DNA of 64,000 nt from Terebella lapidaria (Eukaryota; Annelida; Polychaeta; Terebellida; Terebellidae). Below are positions 46,195-58,640 of this stretch, one piece after another. The position numbers and the translations under genes were made by a program. Each line of letters begins with the position of its first letter. The first letter of the stretch is position 1. The stretch spans positions 20,677,809-20,741,808 of the forward strand of contig OX424559.1 in assembly GCA_949152475.1 (NCBI GenBank), given 5' to 3'. The notes beneath the pieces were generated by a model. The model was given only the letters and a program-made list of their open reading frames with translations, did no database searches and was not told where the DNA came from.

Positions 46195-48126
46195 TTCACT
46201 GCCCAGCAAGTTCTGACATCTAACTGCGCGCTCCCAGACTTCCTGACACGCTCCGAGATTTCACTGCGCGCTCCCAGATTCACCAGCCATGGAAGGCTGA
46301 ATAGGACATCTTCTTCCGTGTGCCGCTTGAAGCTTGCCGCTTACCGCGTGTTGTATAGCGTACCGCCTACAGCTCACCGCTTGGAGCTTGCCGCTTGTTG
46401 TATAGCTTACCGCCTTCCGTCTGATACTTACCGCCTACGTCTTACCGTTCTCCGCCTAGCACAGGGATATATATATTAAAATACGTAAGCCTATATAATG
46501 ACATATTAATTTGAATTTTATTTCATTTTCACTGTAGGATCATCGAGCAGGCTAGTAATATGCCTAGGCCTACTATATATCATGTTATCTTCCCAGTAGT
46601 TACGACATATAAATACTGTCCGTTAGACATATGTTGAATCTCGGGAAACCGTCAAGCAGCACGCGGTGAGCGGCAAGCTGTAGGTGTTGTGCGCATTCTT
46701 GGGTATTTGGACACTCTCGGACATACCCAGCTTGCCCAGCACAATCTTGGAATATTAAATGTTTCTTGATTAAACACTAGCTATTATCATCGAACAATAG
46801 TTACAAATTTTCCTTCCCATTTAAAATGGCAGAATATTAATTCGTACAAGTTTCCCAAATGTTTAGTCGATGATTAAATAGGCTACAGTTAAATATGTAG
46901 GTTTTTTCATTCAAATTTATCAGTCAAATCCATCGTGTTTTATTGCTTGTCAATTTTCTGGTATTACGTATCCTTGTTGTCGTTTTAATTTAGGGCTTAC
47001 ATGGTAAGCGGCAAGCTCCAAGCGGCACACGATGTCCAATTTAGGCTACACATGACCAATTGATTTTTGTGTTCAACGAACATTCGCAGTGCGACCATGA
47101 AACAAAAAAGATCTCAATTGTTTCCATTTCATTGACTATTAGACCTATTAAGATAAACAATACTACATAATATAGGATGATAGGCCTAGCCTAGCTAGCA
47201 AGCGGCAGGCAGCGAGCGGAAAACGGCAAACAGGGAGAGGTTGAGCGGCAGGCGGCAAGCGGCACACGGAAGAAGGATTCCTATTCGGCCTTCCATACAC
47301 CAGCACACTAAGACTTCTCACTGCGCGCTCCCAGATAACTTCACACGCTCTCACATCTCGCTGCGCGCTCCAAGAAAACCTAACACGCTTCCACATCTCA
47401 CTGCGCGCTCCCAGATTCACCAGCACACTCTGACAGTTCTCACTGCGCGCTCCCAAATTCACCAGCACACTCTGACAGTTCTCACTGCGCGCTCCCAAAT
47501 GTCCCAGCACGCTATGAGATTTTACTGCGCGCTCTGAGACTCTCTGAGCGCGCAGTGGGAGTGTTTCCAGTTCTCACTGCGCGCTCCCAAAAGTCCCAGC
47601 ACGCTCCAAGAGTTCACTGCGCGCTCTGAGACTCTCGGAGCGCGCAGTGGGAGTGTTTCCAGTTCTGACTGCGCGCTCCCAAATGTCCCAGCACGCTCCG
47701 AGATTTCACTGCGCGCTCCCAGACTTCCTGACACGCTCTGAGATTTCACTGCGCGCTCCCAGATTCACCAGCACACTCTGACAGTTCTCACTGCGCGCTC
47801 CCAAATGTCACAGCACGCTCCAAGAGTTCACTGCGCGCTCTGAGACTCTCGGAGCGCGCAGTGGGAGTGTTTCCAGTTCTGACTGCGCGCTCCCAAATGT
47901 CCCAGCACGCTCCGAGATTTCACTGCGCGCTCCCAGACTTCCTGACACGCTCTGAGATTTCACTGCGCGCTCCCAGATTCACCAGCACACTCTGACAGTT
48001 CTCACTGCGCGCTCCCAAATGTCACAGCACGCTCCGAGATTTCACTGCGCGCTCTGAGACTCTCGGAGCGCGCAGTGGGAGTGTCACTGCGCGCTCCGAA
48101 AGTTTTGAAACTGTCGGCACGGCATA
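46195..48126 (-). repeat. Right terminal array of the giant element
   Basis: The same 40-42-bp units as the left array but in opposite orientation (cactgcgcgctccc...). The outer end (actgtcggcacggcata at 48110-48126) is the complement of the left tip. A 1010-bp element inserted at 46288-47297 splits it; without that and its duplicated target, the array is about 915 bp, close to the left one. Confidence 0.85.
46288..47297. mobile_element. MITE inserted in the right terminal array
   Basis: Inverted ends [C/T]ATGGAAGGC extend through 'gaatagga' and 'cttcttccgtgtgccgctt' for at least 45 bp. Target duplication CACCAGC (46281-46287 and 47298-47304). The intact array unit reads 'gattcaccagcacac', confirming the empty site. 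Sub-terminal 'gcttgccgctt' and 'taccgc' words repeat on both sides. No coding content. Confidence 0.8.
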
Positions 48127-48154
48127 CGAAGATCGGGGTGCTCCTGCATGGACC
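48127..48154. other. Target duplication CGAAGA, right copy, and 22 bp of host repeat
   Basis: CGAAGA (48127-48132) is followed by tcggggtgctcctgcatgg, matching 16772-16790 of the CACGGTG repeat. Only 22 bp of this host sequence remain before a second element end starts at 48155. Confidence 0.7.
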
Positions 48155-48512
48155 TATGCCGTGCCGACAGTTACAAAACTTTCGGAGCGCGCAGTGACAC
48201 TCCCACTGCGTGCTCCGAGAGTCTCAGAGCGCGCAGTGAAATCTCGGAGCGTGCTGTGACATTTGGGAGCGCGCAGTGAGAACTGTCAGAGTGTGCTGGT
48301 GAATCTGGGAGCGCGCAGTGAAATCTCAGAGCGTGTCAGGAAGTTTGGGAGCGCGCAGTGAAATCTCGGAGCGTGCTTGGACATTTGGGAGCGCGCAGTG
48401 AGAACTGGAAACACTCCCACTGCGCGCTCCGAGAGTCTCAGAGCGCGCAGTGAAATCTCGGAGCGTGCTGGGACATTTGGGAGCGCGCAGTCAGAACTGG
48501 AAACACTCCCAC
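48155..48512 (+). repeat. Terminal array of a second giant-element copy, truncated
   Basis: Starts TATGCCGTGCCGACAGTT, then ~358 bp of 40-42-bp units in plus orientation, stopping abruptly at 'cactcccac' where LINE 3' UTR sequence begins. With the preceding array it makes a near-perfect palindrome centred at about 48140. Confidence 0.8.
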
Positions 48513-51500
48513 AGGCCTGGACCTCTTTGGCCAGGGGGGGGGGGGGGGGTTGTTACGCTAGCGCGCCAGGCGCACGAGCACACGCGACACCGGGTGTGAC
48601 ACATCATTAAATATATAGATGTATGTACAGCTGTTATTATCTGGAAATAAGAGTATTTAAAAAAACAACTGTATTTTCTTTTTAGGTATGACTCTGATGT
48701 GTTTTGTTTTAACTTTTTTGTTTGTTCTATCGAGTTGTGAATTTCTCTCAGGGAGCGGAAATATTGTTATTACTCTTGTACATAATTGCTTTCTTGTAAA
48801 TTGAGGGTACAGTCTTAGACTTAAATTCACAGCTCTGGACTGTATCAAGTTTATGTTCGAAAGGATTATTGTGTAAAAAATGTGACATACAGTTCTGAAT
48901 AAATTTGAATTGACTTGACTTGACATGGCCAAAAAGAATCATGGAAGTTCTTGTAAAACAGTGGAGTATTAGGGTTGCGATCACAGTACCTTCGAAACCC
49001 TATTTATATCTTAGGAGATGGATTGATAGGAGATCATATATTTATTCGATGTACTTGAAAAATTAAAAAAAGTATATATCTTCCAATGTAAAAAAGTAGC
49101 AGCTTTATTTGGCGAGACTCAATTCGAATATAATATAGTCAACATTGCTTTGAAGGCTGATATATTGCAAGTCATGCCTCACAATAACACAATTTATTTC
49201 AATAATTTGCCAATCGTGAAGGTCAAAGCCAAGTTAGAGAGGGATTTAATACTCGCGAAAAGTGAAGGAAATGACCACTCGATCTACGAAATAATAGTCA
49301 CAAAAATTTGGTATTGATTTTTCGTCGTCTTTGGAAAGTGGTTTAGCGAGTGGGATAATTAAAAAGGTACGATTAAAAATTACGCTACAGTGGAAAGTTT
49401 TCCATGGGATATATTGCATAAGATGAAAATACTGATAACTGTCTATCGTGTAACGTATTAGATACAATTGAGCATTATCTTGTTGCTTGTAGTTTAATCA
49501 CACCGATATGGCGTATTGTAGCGGGGGATATCGAAATAATAATCGGTTGTTAATTCAATCTTAGCGAACAATTGGAAATATTGGGTATTATAAGCAAACA
49601 GATGTATGATCGGAACATTTGATGAAAATGAATATGCTAATTTTGATTGCTAAATATAGTATTTGCAGCATAAATCAGACCAATTTTGTGAATATTCAAA
49701 TGAACTATGAGCAAGCAAAAGTCATCGGGAAGGGGGGGGGGGGGGGGGCACAGGGCCACGTGCCCCCCTCCCCCCCCCCCCCCATTTGCGAGAGGGCGAT
49801 GCGAGGTTGCTAGGGGTTGATGCCTAGTGTTCTCGCATCGCTGTCCCTTGGCCTCGCAGCGTCGTACTATTGCCAATTTCAGTTTGATGGTGTTGGTCAA
49901 TTCTAGGGTCTACTCCTGGAATGCTTGACGATACAGCTTAAGATATTTATTGTCACATTGAAATTAGTTCTCATACATGTATTTTGCGATTAAATTTTGT
50001 TCTTGACATTCTTGTACATGTGTACGTTTGTGCAGAAAGCTATCTCATCCATTGCGCTATTTGTTTGTAAGAATTGATGTTTTCTATTGTTATAGGTCTG
50101 GATTTGTCGATAAAACTTTAGGATTATCAGAGTTGATAAAAAAGCGGATTGTAAGTACTTCCATATATAAACAAAATATTGCTATTTTGTATTGGTATCC
50201 CGAAAAAAATTACAATCGCGTCATGCTTTTCCAACGTTCATCTGTACAGTTGATCGTACTAAATAGTCTGACACGTATTAAAACGGATTGTTGGTAATGT
50301 GACCGTGATTCATTTTAGAAATTGTTCTTTCTCAAGGCTCATGTCATGTCGGATGAGTGCTAGGAACACGCTTCGGTACGTTAGTGAAAATGTGACCATA
50401 CCATTTCATGTTTGGTAATTAGTTAGGTAATTTTGTGTAAATTATTAATTTTCCCTTGAGCAGTAAGTCATGAAAATGCAAGTAAACCAGATACATATCG
50501 AATAGTGTATATGGACTTAATATAATGATTATGCAAGGTATATTCGATAATATAAATTTTTAACTAAATTTTAATCTCCAAAGAAAAAATATCGGGAATA
50601 GCCATGTTGAGTTAATATCTGACGCGTGTCCAAATTGTAATCTAAATACATTTTTATTACATGCATAATCTATACTAGACTCTAGTATGATATGGTGATA
50701 CTAGATTATAAAATGCTCATTATTATACTTCTCTGTGAAGCATCATGCCGACAATCAGACAATCAAGCAGACAACCGACCCCAGGTTAGAGCACATCGAC
50801 CATTTGTACGATTTCAATGCTTTACAAAAACAACACAACAAAATACCAGTCATGTTCTACAATTGAAAACTGAGGTGGATTTTCAACATATGATCTAAGG
50901 TTGGCCACGGCAGTAGGAATGAAATGAATTGGCAAAAACGTAAAAATAATCCTAACCAAGACCTTTGGTTGAAACATTTAGTGTCAAATTCAATTTAGGT
51001 ACACACACAGAAATGGGCAAGATATGGCCAGGTGGAGGAAACTCAGCAAATTGTTGAGAGTGGCAGCAGATAATGTTCCACGCCATAGCCGCAAACCTGT
51101 TAAGGGGGCCATGTATTCTACACAGCTTGATGTCTTAGATCTACTCTTAAGATTTCTTATCCATGAAACTTTTTAACACAGGTATTCCAAATGAGAAATG
51201 AGATGAGAAAGAAATTCGCCCCCAAAATTCTTGGTCCAGATTTGGCAGGCCTAAGCAAGACATTCCGGCCAAACGATGCCACCCTGGACAGCGGACCACA
51301 ACGCGCGAAGAAGAAGAGGATCCATGGTACCCCGCGGCCCTTAAAGCGAAACTTTGCCCTCATCCCGAGTACACTTATCGACGGGAAGGTTTCGGCCCCA
51401 ACATCTCATCGGCTGAAACAGCTGAAAGAAGCTGGAATGACGTATCATGACCTGTCCATAAACAAGGCCTGGTCCAGCGTTCAGTTGGCCAACATGCTGT

Positions 51501-52456
51501 CGGTGCATGTGCCAGAGGGTGTGCGGTTCTTGGTCCCATGTTCCACTGAGGCGGGCAGACCGTATTCGCATCTGAGGGTCCTTGCCGAGCCGACCGCGGC
51601 ACAGTTACTCTCGTCATACAAGAGAGGCAATTGGATATACCATAATAAAGGCCAGTCTCAATGAATGCATTGAAGATTTTACCAGGGGCGTCGGAAGCCA
51701 ATTAGAATTGATATGGCGATAATGGTAGTTGTATGATATGAGGCGCCGGTTACAACATATGTATCTTGAGCACAAATCGCACAAATATTATCCTAAGCTT
51801 CGTCTCTCAAAATCTGATGAAGGCTATATATATCTGGAATTGAAATGGTAATGGCCTCTATGCCCCGTGTAGGTGTGTAAATTTCCAACTAATTTTATTA
51901 ATACATGTCGTCTGGTACAACAACAATAATAACAGTACAGTTCAGTTATTACTACGAATAAGTTTAATTACATTAAATATGATGATCACGGCCATAATTA
52001 AGTAACTAGCTTACTTTTTGTGACTATTTGCGACACGTTTTTTTTCGGGGGGGGGGGGGATAAACAAACAAGTACATTCAGCATCTCAAATAGTATATTC
52101 CAATGATGTTGCAATATAGGATTGAACAATAATTTAGCCCTATTTTAACTTTCTTTTGTTTAAAGATCGATCACATCGTTCACTGACATGAAATAGAATG
52201 GTTAACCCCCACGTATTTACAATACTTATGATCCAAATAACACGAATGTGTGGGTCACGCTTCAACTTTATAACATTAATGTTTCAACTGTAAAATATAA
52301 AATTGTTCCCTTCAATTGAAAAAATTGATGCGAACAAAAATACCGATAGAAATCGTCCGGTGAACAGGCTCCTGCGCCCCTGGATATTGAATAATATACC
52401 CAACCCAACTTCTGGTACAACCCAACTCTGAAGCAATATATATAATTATCCCTATA

Positions 52457-52521
<65 letters not shown>

Positions 52522-52915
52522 CATATATATAATTATTTATATGTGTTATTCCATGCAGGCTGACGAAGAGGAGACAGAGATTATTTCGGACGACAGTGGT
52601 GTGGTAAGATTTGTTGGTAGTTTTTTTATAATTGACGACGATATGCATCACAGGAATATACTTCAATCTATGATCTATTGATAATAGTTATACACACCTG
52701 TAGTTATATAATGTACGGTAGTGATGGTAATTATAGTTCGATATGTTTGTGTGAAATCAGCTGTGTATTTCTGGTGATAGGCATTGACTCATTTTGCCAG
52801 GTGCAGATCGGAGGTTCTGTGGACCCAGTGTCGAACTTCGACGTCAATGACACTCTTCCTTTTTTTGGAGAGCCTTCATCAACATGTAAAATACATTTTC
52901 CTATTATTGTTATTA

Positions 52916-52949
<34 letters not shown>

Positions 52950-53553
52950 TCAGCTTCCCCTCGGAGCACAGGAACGGATGAACCAGGTATGCAAGGAATA
53001 TGATGCTTTTGAACATGTGTTTCTTGGTTTTCGTAATCTCCATATCGATGATTTCTATTGAACCATGTATGAAGCAGTACATATATATACAATATCTATA
53101 TACAATCTCCTTAACCGCAATATGGCGCTCTGGATGAACCATAACTCCTCCGTGCAAGAAATTTGTCATATCACAAAATAGTTAGTATCCCGGATGAGAC
53201 ACCAGGGCCCGGTCTCCGTCTGAACATAGGTCCTGGGGGATCATCCCGAAAACTGGTCATGGCAGGTTGTTTTTGACATATTTGATAATTGTTTAATTTA
53301 TAGTGCTTGGCCTTCCATCCATTGGCAACTCCTGCTTTTTGTCAGCGGCAATGGCTTTGCTGCAAAGCTTACCGGTGTTTGAGGACGAAATGCTGGCACC
53401 TGCCCTACCGAACGCAGACATCTGTACTTGCATTCAAAAACTGATGATAGCCGCAAAGCTTGATAACGAATTGGTAAGAATAATAAAGCTGTCGTGTATT
53501 ACCAATGTATTTTTTGTCCACAAAATAACCCTTTGGAAACTTACTATTTACTA
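48513..53553 (+). repeat. Inverted duplicate, copy B
   Basis: Reverse-complement counterpart of 30420-35552. It begins inside the LINE 3' UTR, keeps the LINE tail (AATAAA then TTGAC repeats at 48897-48925), and ends at a GCAC tetranucleotide run near 53555-53594. Compared with copy A it has a shorter AAT run and several disabling changes in the USP exons. Confidence 0.9.
50096..53473 (+). pseudogene. USP gene copy B, disabled
   Basis: Exon equivalents: 50096-50150, 50337-50375, about 50736-50785, 51183-51664, 52559-52603, 52801-52885, 52954-52986 and 53304-53473. In 50337-50375 a GAG codon of copy A is TAG (50361-50363). The acceptor of the next exon is gone: about ten bases, including tttagcag, are missing after 50735. 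The long exon shifts frame near its end (isoleucine run replaced by IYHNKGQSQ and a stop). The Cys-box exon is intact (one substitution, FEDE for FEDV). No downstream exons follow; the sequence departs from copy A after the tetranucleotide run. Confidence 0.75.
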
Positions 53554-53554
53554 G

Positions 53555-53557
53555 TAA

Positions 53558-53592
<35 letters not shown>

Positions 53593-53594
53593 CG
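53555..53594. repeat. (GCAC)n microsatellite
   Basis: Short tetranucleotide run at the end of copy B, the counterpart of the longer run at 30285-30411 and of 60955-61143. Confidence 0.9.
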
Positions 53595-55745
53595 TAATCT
53601 TTATCATTTCTCTTATGTATATCGGATTAAGGCGCTACCTATTTTTTAAAAACTAAATGTTCAACTCAGTAGGCACCTTCGCGCCATTACTCAACCCGAC
53701 ACTGGTTCCAGGAGAAAGCAATTATAGAACAACTGAGAAAATGTTGTCAAAATTTCGAGTATGCAATGATGTGCTATGTAATGAATTCAATAGAAGCGTG
53801 AAACCTTTCATTATTCCAGGGACAATTCTCATTTATCATATCCGTAATAACCATAGAACGCCTTGGAATGTTGTCTCAACATTGAGACGCCTAGCAAACA
53901 TTCACCAATAGGGCATGCGAACCAACAATACACAACGAGCATCTCGTATTCACGCCAACACGCATCTCGTATTCACGCCAACACGGTTCTTATTGACACC
54001 ATCAGTAGAATGATCACGAACGTGGGATATTACCGTATTCAAGTATAGTGTTTATTAGGAATCCACATTCAGTTAACACTGTTGAGGTGGAGCCTTCAGA
54101 CATGACATATATAACAAAATGAGTATGACAGTACAAATAAGTACAAGGTAAAGTAACATGAGAATATAATAAACATGACAAGATAAAACATAATATGCAG
54201 GCACACACTGGATGAGTGAAACAAATATAATACTGGACTAGTTAACCACTGGGAAGTGTGAATTTTATAGAAGATGGAGTTTGACAAACACTGGCGGGTG
54301 GAGGTTAAGGTGAGATGTTAAACACCACCGTATTACCAAAGAGATTCATCCTGCAAATAACAGTGTGTCGGTTAAGGGGTTATTTACTGCAGTAAAACTA
54401 GGGTCATCATTCCTCATACGTGTTTGTAAAAAAATATTGATTAACTGATAACATAGAGTGGTTAGCGACAAATCTGGATGATATGTACGGTGATAGAAGT
54501 AATTAGTCATGTCAAAACTAGCAACTCAAAGCCACAATAACACAATTACCTTTGTGTATTCAACGAAATATTGTTACAAAATATGGTCCGGCATTATATA
54601 GTTAGAACATTTTTTTTTCGAGAAAATCATACTACATTGTATCCCGAAGTGAGAGCTCATAACCAGACAAAATCAGTAGAGTAAAAGTATAATTTAAATG
54701 TGTGTCATTTTCAGGTACAACACTAGGAAAGATCATCGAGTTTTATTCTTAAAATGTGCGATAATTACACGCGACTTGCTAAGAGATCAATTTCCTAATC
54801 AAGCGGAAAGATGTGAATGAGCCAACTGTCTGCGAGAATGATGTCATCAGCATGAGCCACAGAGAGCTGAACGAAATCAACCAATGATAAACAAATACTG
54901 CCCTATAATTATGTCATTTAATTTTGCCGGGGGTCGTTTACACGAACCTGAGCTTGCGAGGGCAAAATAAAAGCAGGTGTATGCAGTATTTGGTTAAGTA
55001 TATATCCACAATACCCCTTTTCAGTGTGTAAATATTCGAATATACTTACAACTATGTATACCTAATTGTTTACACGGCGTTTGACATTGAATAATGGACC
55101 GGCAACACAAAGAGATATATAATAATTCACTTGGTTTGCATGAGTAAATAAGGGATATATATGTATATGTATATACATATTTCCTCTACTAATGGGCTGA
55201 TGATTTGATCCCATAGATATCGACGCTTGGATATTAATTGTCACGTTATATTCTAGCATCATAAAATCAAGATAAAATTCAGATCAAGATTGATATATCA
55301 AAATATTTTACCTGTTGCCGAGTGGATATTGCTCACAGATATAAAAACTGTCATCATCAGGATTAAAGTGGGGAGATGTTTGATATTCATCCTTTCTTCC
55401 ATCCGAGCCGAATAAGTTTCACAACTATGTTTTCATGTCACGTTGATATTGTGCAAACATGGAGTCTAGCTGACTCGGCTAGAAATGTAGATATATACTA
55501 TATTCTCGCGACTATGATACTTTAGCTGATCAATTTTGATGGACGATTGGAGTGGGGCAGATTATAATGTTCAATCACCAATGGAAAGAGACAAATGCGA
55601 TGGACGTGGGTGTCTTTTTCAGTTGCCTGTAGTTTGATTACAGTGCTTATCTAATAAATACACTCGGATTAGATATCTCCTAATGTCGCGGCACAGAAAA
55701 CTTCAAGTTGTTTGATTAATAGATTCCAGAAGTGCATATATCTCA
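53595..55745. other. Gene-poor; part of an inverted duplicate with 60.16-60.95 kb
   Basis: 53865-54648 is the reverse complement of 60161-60955, with 'cacgccaacacg' repeated near 53955-53985. 53595-53865 is absent from the other copy. 54649-55745 is AT-rich without a visible gene. Confidence 0.6.
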
Positions 55746-57199
55746 CAGGCGGATCCAGGGGGGGGGGCGCACCCGTCGCGCGCCCCCCCCCCCCCCTAAA
55801 ATGAGAAAAAGAGAGAGAGAAAGAAAGAGAGAGGGAGAGAGAGAGAGAGAGAGGGAAAAAAAGGCCCTAGACTTAATAGGCCCTAGAGATAATATAAATA
55901 TAATATCTAAGAGCTGATATGAATAAATCATGGGCGTAGATAGGGAGCGGAGGGGATGTCGGGGGTCGAACCCCCCTTTTCACCTGAAATTCCAGACTTA
56001 AACCCAACTGATCCAACAGCAAAAGAGTCAGTTTCAAGCATAAAATATCCCGTTATATCCCCATCGATGGTCGGCCACAAGAGCGGATTTGGGGGGAGGG
56101 GGTGCCCAAGGGTTCTGGTTCTGCCTTTTTCTTCCACTGGAACCCTCTCATTGATTGACCGTTCCCGTGCAAGTTCCAAGTTTGGCCCAAGGATTTGACT
56201 TAAATTGGTGCTACTTCTCCTGTATCTACTGATGATTAAAAAATTAGCCCAAGGGCTAAGATAGGTTACCGGACAATTTTGGCTTTTACCATTGCAAGTG
56301 ACATATGACAAGTATTTTGTCTGTAGAGGCCAATTTACACATGTCGGGTCAGGCAAGGTTGTGAGATTTGGATTTCAAGGTCATATATAAGGTCAAATTC
56401 AAGGTCTCCAAGAGATGTGCTATAAATACATGACTTCTTGTTAGCTTATACACCATCCTAACCTGTATGTGCAAGTGTTTAAGCCTTGGCTAATTTACAT
56501 ATTTCACATCAGACATTTAGCACTCAAAATCATCTGAGGTCAAGGTCATCATCAGTTGTTCCATATATGACTTCCTATATGCTCATAATGCAAACTTTTA
56601 AAGCTCTATCTACAAGCATTTCATCTGTAGAGGCAAATCTGTGCATTTTTTTCTACCCCAAAATGGCTGTTTTGACCTTTCAAGGTCATCAAAGGTCAAA
56701 TTCAAGGTCACCACACAAGTCGCCATATATGACTTCCCATTTGAAAGTGCCAATTTCTAAGCTCTATCTTCAAGCGTTCTATGAGTACAATCCGCGCAGC
56801 TCCCATTATGAAGGAAAAAAGTGTCGAAAATTTTCTAAGTCCAAAATTTTTTTCACAGGTTTTTTTGTCTAGAAATGGCCCTAAATGGATAGTAATGCGA
56901 TTTGGGCCGAAAAATGTTTTTTTCGTCGACCCGTCGAAAATTCAAAATGGCAGCCATACGCAGACCGGCGATTCAAGGGCAACCAAACTTATACACATCA
57001 CAGAGGTACATAACTAGAATCTTTTGAAACAAAAATCTCAAATCTGATCAGACAGTTTTCGAGAAAAGACAGACAAGGTGCTAATTTGGACATTTTTCGA
57101 CCAAAAAATGGCTGTTTTGACCTTTCAAGGTCATCCAAGGTCAAATTCAAGGTCACCACACAAGTCCCCATATATGACTTTCCATTTGAAAGTGCCAAT

Positions 57200-57330
57200 T
57201 TCTAGGGCCTGCACGATTAATGGGTTAACCGCCGACGGCTAGCATTTTTTTAATAACCGCGAATAACTGGCTATTAATTCTCCAAACGATTAACCGGTTA
57301 ACCGTCAAACACCGGTTAACTGTCTTTTAT
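57200..57330 (+). mobile_element. Possible hAT-type terminus
   Basis: 'tagggcctgcacgattaat' interrupts a repeated block at 57202 and is followed by 'ttaaccggttaaccg' words. The wording resembles ends of animal hAT non-autonomous elements (recalled, unchecked). No matching right end was found, so it is probably truncated. Confidence 0.35.
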
Positions 57331-57885
57331 AACCTTGATCAGTGATCACCAAACTGTCTGCTCATGCTCCTGAGGCATGCTTTTGAGGGCATTTAAACTC
57401 GTTAACTTTGTCGCCATGGGGCCATAAAGCAATCTGCGGTTTGTTGCGGTCGCGTGGATGCGTGCCACCTGCTAAAGGGATTATGTGTGTGCATCTTTCA
57501 CAGATACACAGGCTCGCGGCTTTCTCTCATATTAATATCGAAATTAACGAAGTTAAATAGGGGAAATACAAGTTTTCTTAAATGAAACATAAAGACACCT
57601 AAACACACATAGACATATAGCAATCAAAACCATTCGGGGGACGTATTAAGAAGTGAACCCCAAACACTTCGCCTCAGGCTTAACTTCGAATGGTAAGGAT
57701 TGTATATGTGAAAGAATGTGCAATGTCAGGTATAACGCAATCAGAACTGGAAAGAGAACATATATTCAGTAATATGCAAAATATGTACAGTTAATACAGT
57801 TTAGTTCATTGAGTTATACATATATGTTGAGGTTATATTTCAATAGTTTCCAAATCTTCAGCAAGAAGTAAAAGATTTAAAAAAA

Positions 57886-58640
57886 AGAGGTCAAAGGTCA
57901 AATTCAAGGTCATCAGAATATTAGGCGTTTATCATTTCCTATATGCCCACAACTGATTCCTAAGCTATAAAGTCGACCATAAGTGAGATATTAGCCATTT
58001 TGTGTTCTTGACCTTGAAAATGAGGTCAGAGGTCAAATTCAAAGTCACAAGAATATTCAGCATATATCATTTCCTACATGTCCACAAATGATCCCTAAGC
58101 TGTAAAATCGATAATAAGTGAGATATTAATCATTTTGTCCTGTGACCTTGAAAATGAGGTCAAAGGTCAAATTCGAGGTCATGACAATAATCTGCATATA
58201 TCATTTCCTATATGTTCATAATTGATTCCTAAGCTGTAAAGTCGATAAGAAGCGAGATATTAGCCATTTTGCCCTGTGACCTTGAAAATGAGGTCAAAGG
58301 TCAAATTCATGGTCATGACAATAATCTGCATATATCATTTCCTACATGTTCATAATTGATTCCTAAGCTGTAAAGTCGATAATAAGTGAGATATTAGCCA
58401 TTTTGCCCTGTGACCTTGAAAATGAGGTCAAAGGTCAAATTCAAGGTCATGACAATAATCTGCATATATCATTTCCTATACGTCCACAATTGATTCCTAA
58501 GCTGTAAAGTCGATAATAAGCAAGATATAGGCCATTTTGTTCTCTGACCTTGAAACTGAGGTCAGAGGTCAAATTCAAGGTCACGAGAATATTCAGCATA
58601 TATCATTTCCTATATGTCCAGAATTGATTCCTAGTCTCTA
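57886..58640. repeat. 134-bp tandem repeat, about 5.6 copies
   Basis: The unit starts 'gaggtcaaaggtcaaattc' and recurs at 57887, 58021, 58156, 58290, 58424 and 58558. It contains 'atatatcatttcctatatg', 'ctaagctgtaaagtcgataa' and 'tgaccttgaaaatgaggtc'; the last joins one unit to the next. Confidence 0.9.

Larger units (their letters stand above)
18780..48126. mobile_element. Putative giant transposon, ~29.3 kb, with array-type inverted ends
   Basis: The outer ends match in inverted orientation for well over 80 bp: TATGCCGTGCCGACAGTT, then the acttcggagcgcgcag region, then the first 40-bp repeats. The left end starts at 18780 and the right end finishes at 48126. A 6-bp direct repeat CGAAGA flanks both, and the two outside flanks rejoin into a known uninterrupted repeat. 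Both terminal arrays are 0.8-0.9 kb once a later 1-kb insertion is discounted from the right one. Contents: a DDE integrase gene just inside the left array, an AAA+ ATPase gene, a USP gene, and many nested later insertions. Foldback families with tandem-repeat arms are known (Drosophila FB, sea urchin TU), but I know of none with this cargo. The alternative is two unrelated foldbacks, which would not predict the shared target duplication. Confidence 0.7.

Noticed and set aside
53657..53911. 84-residue plus-strand frame after the GCAC run
   Set aside because: No recognisable domain, and most of it is absent from the inverted counterpart near 60.9 kb.
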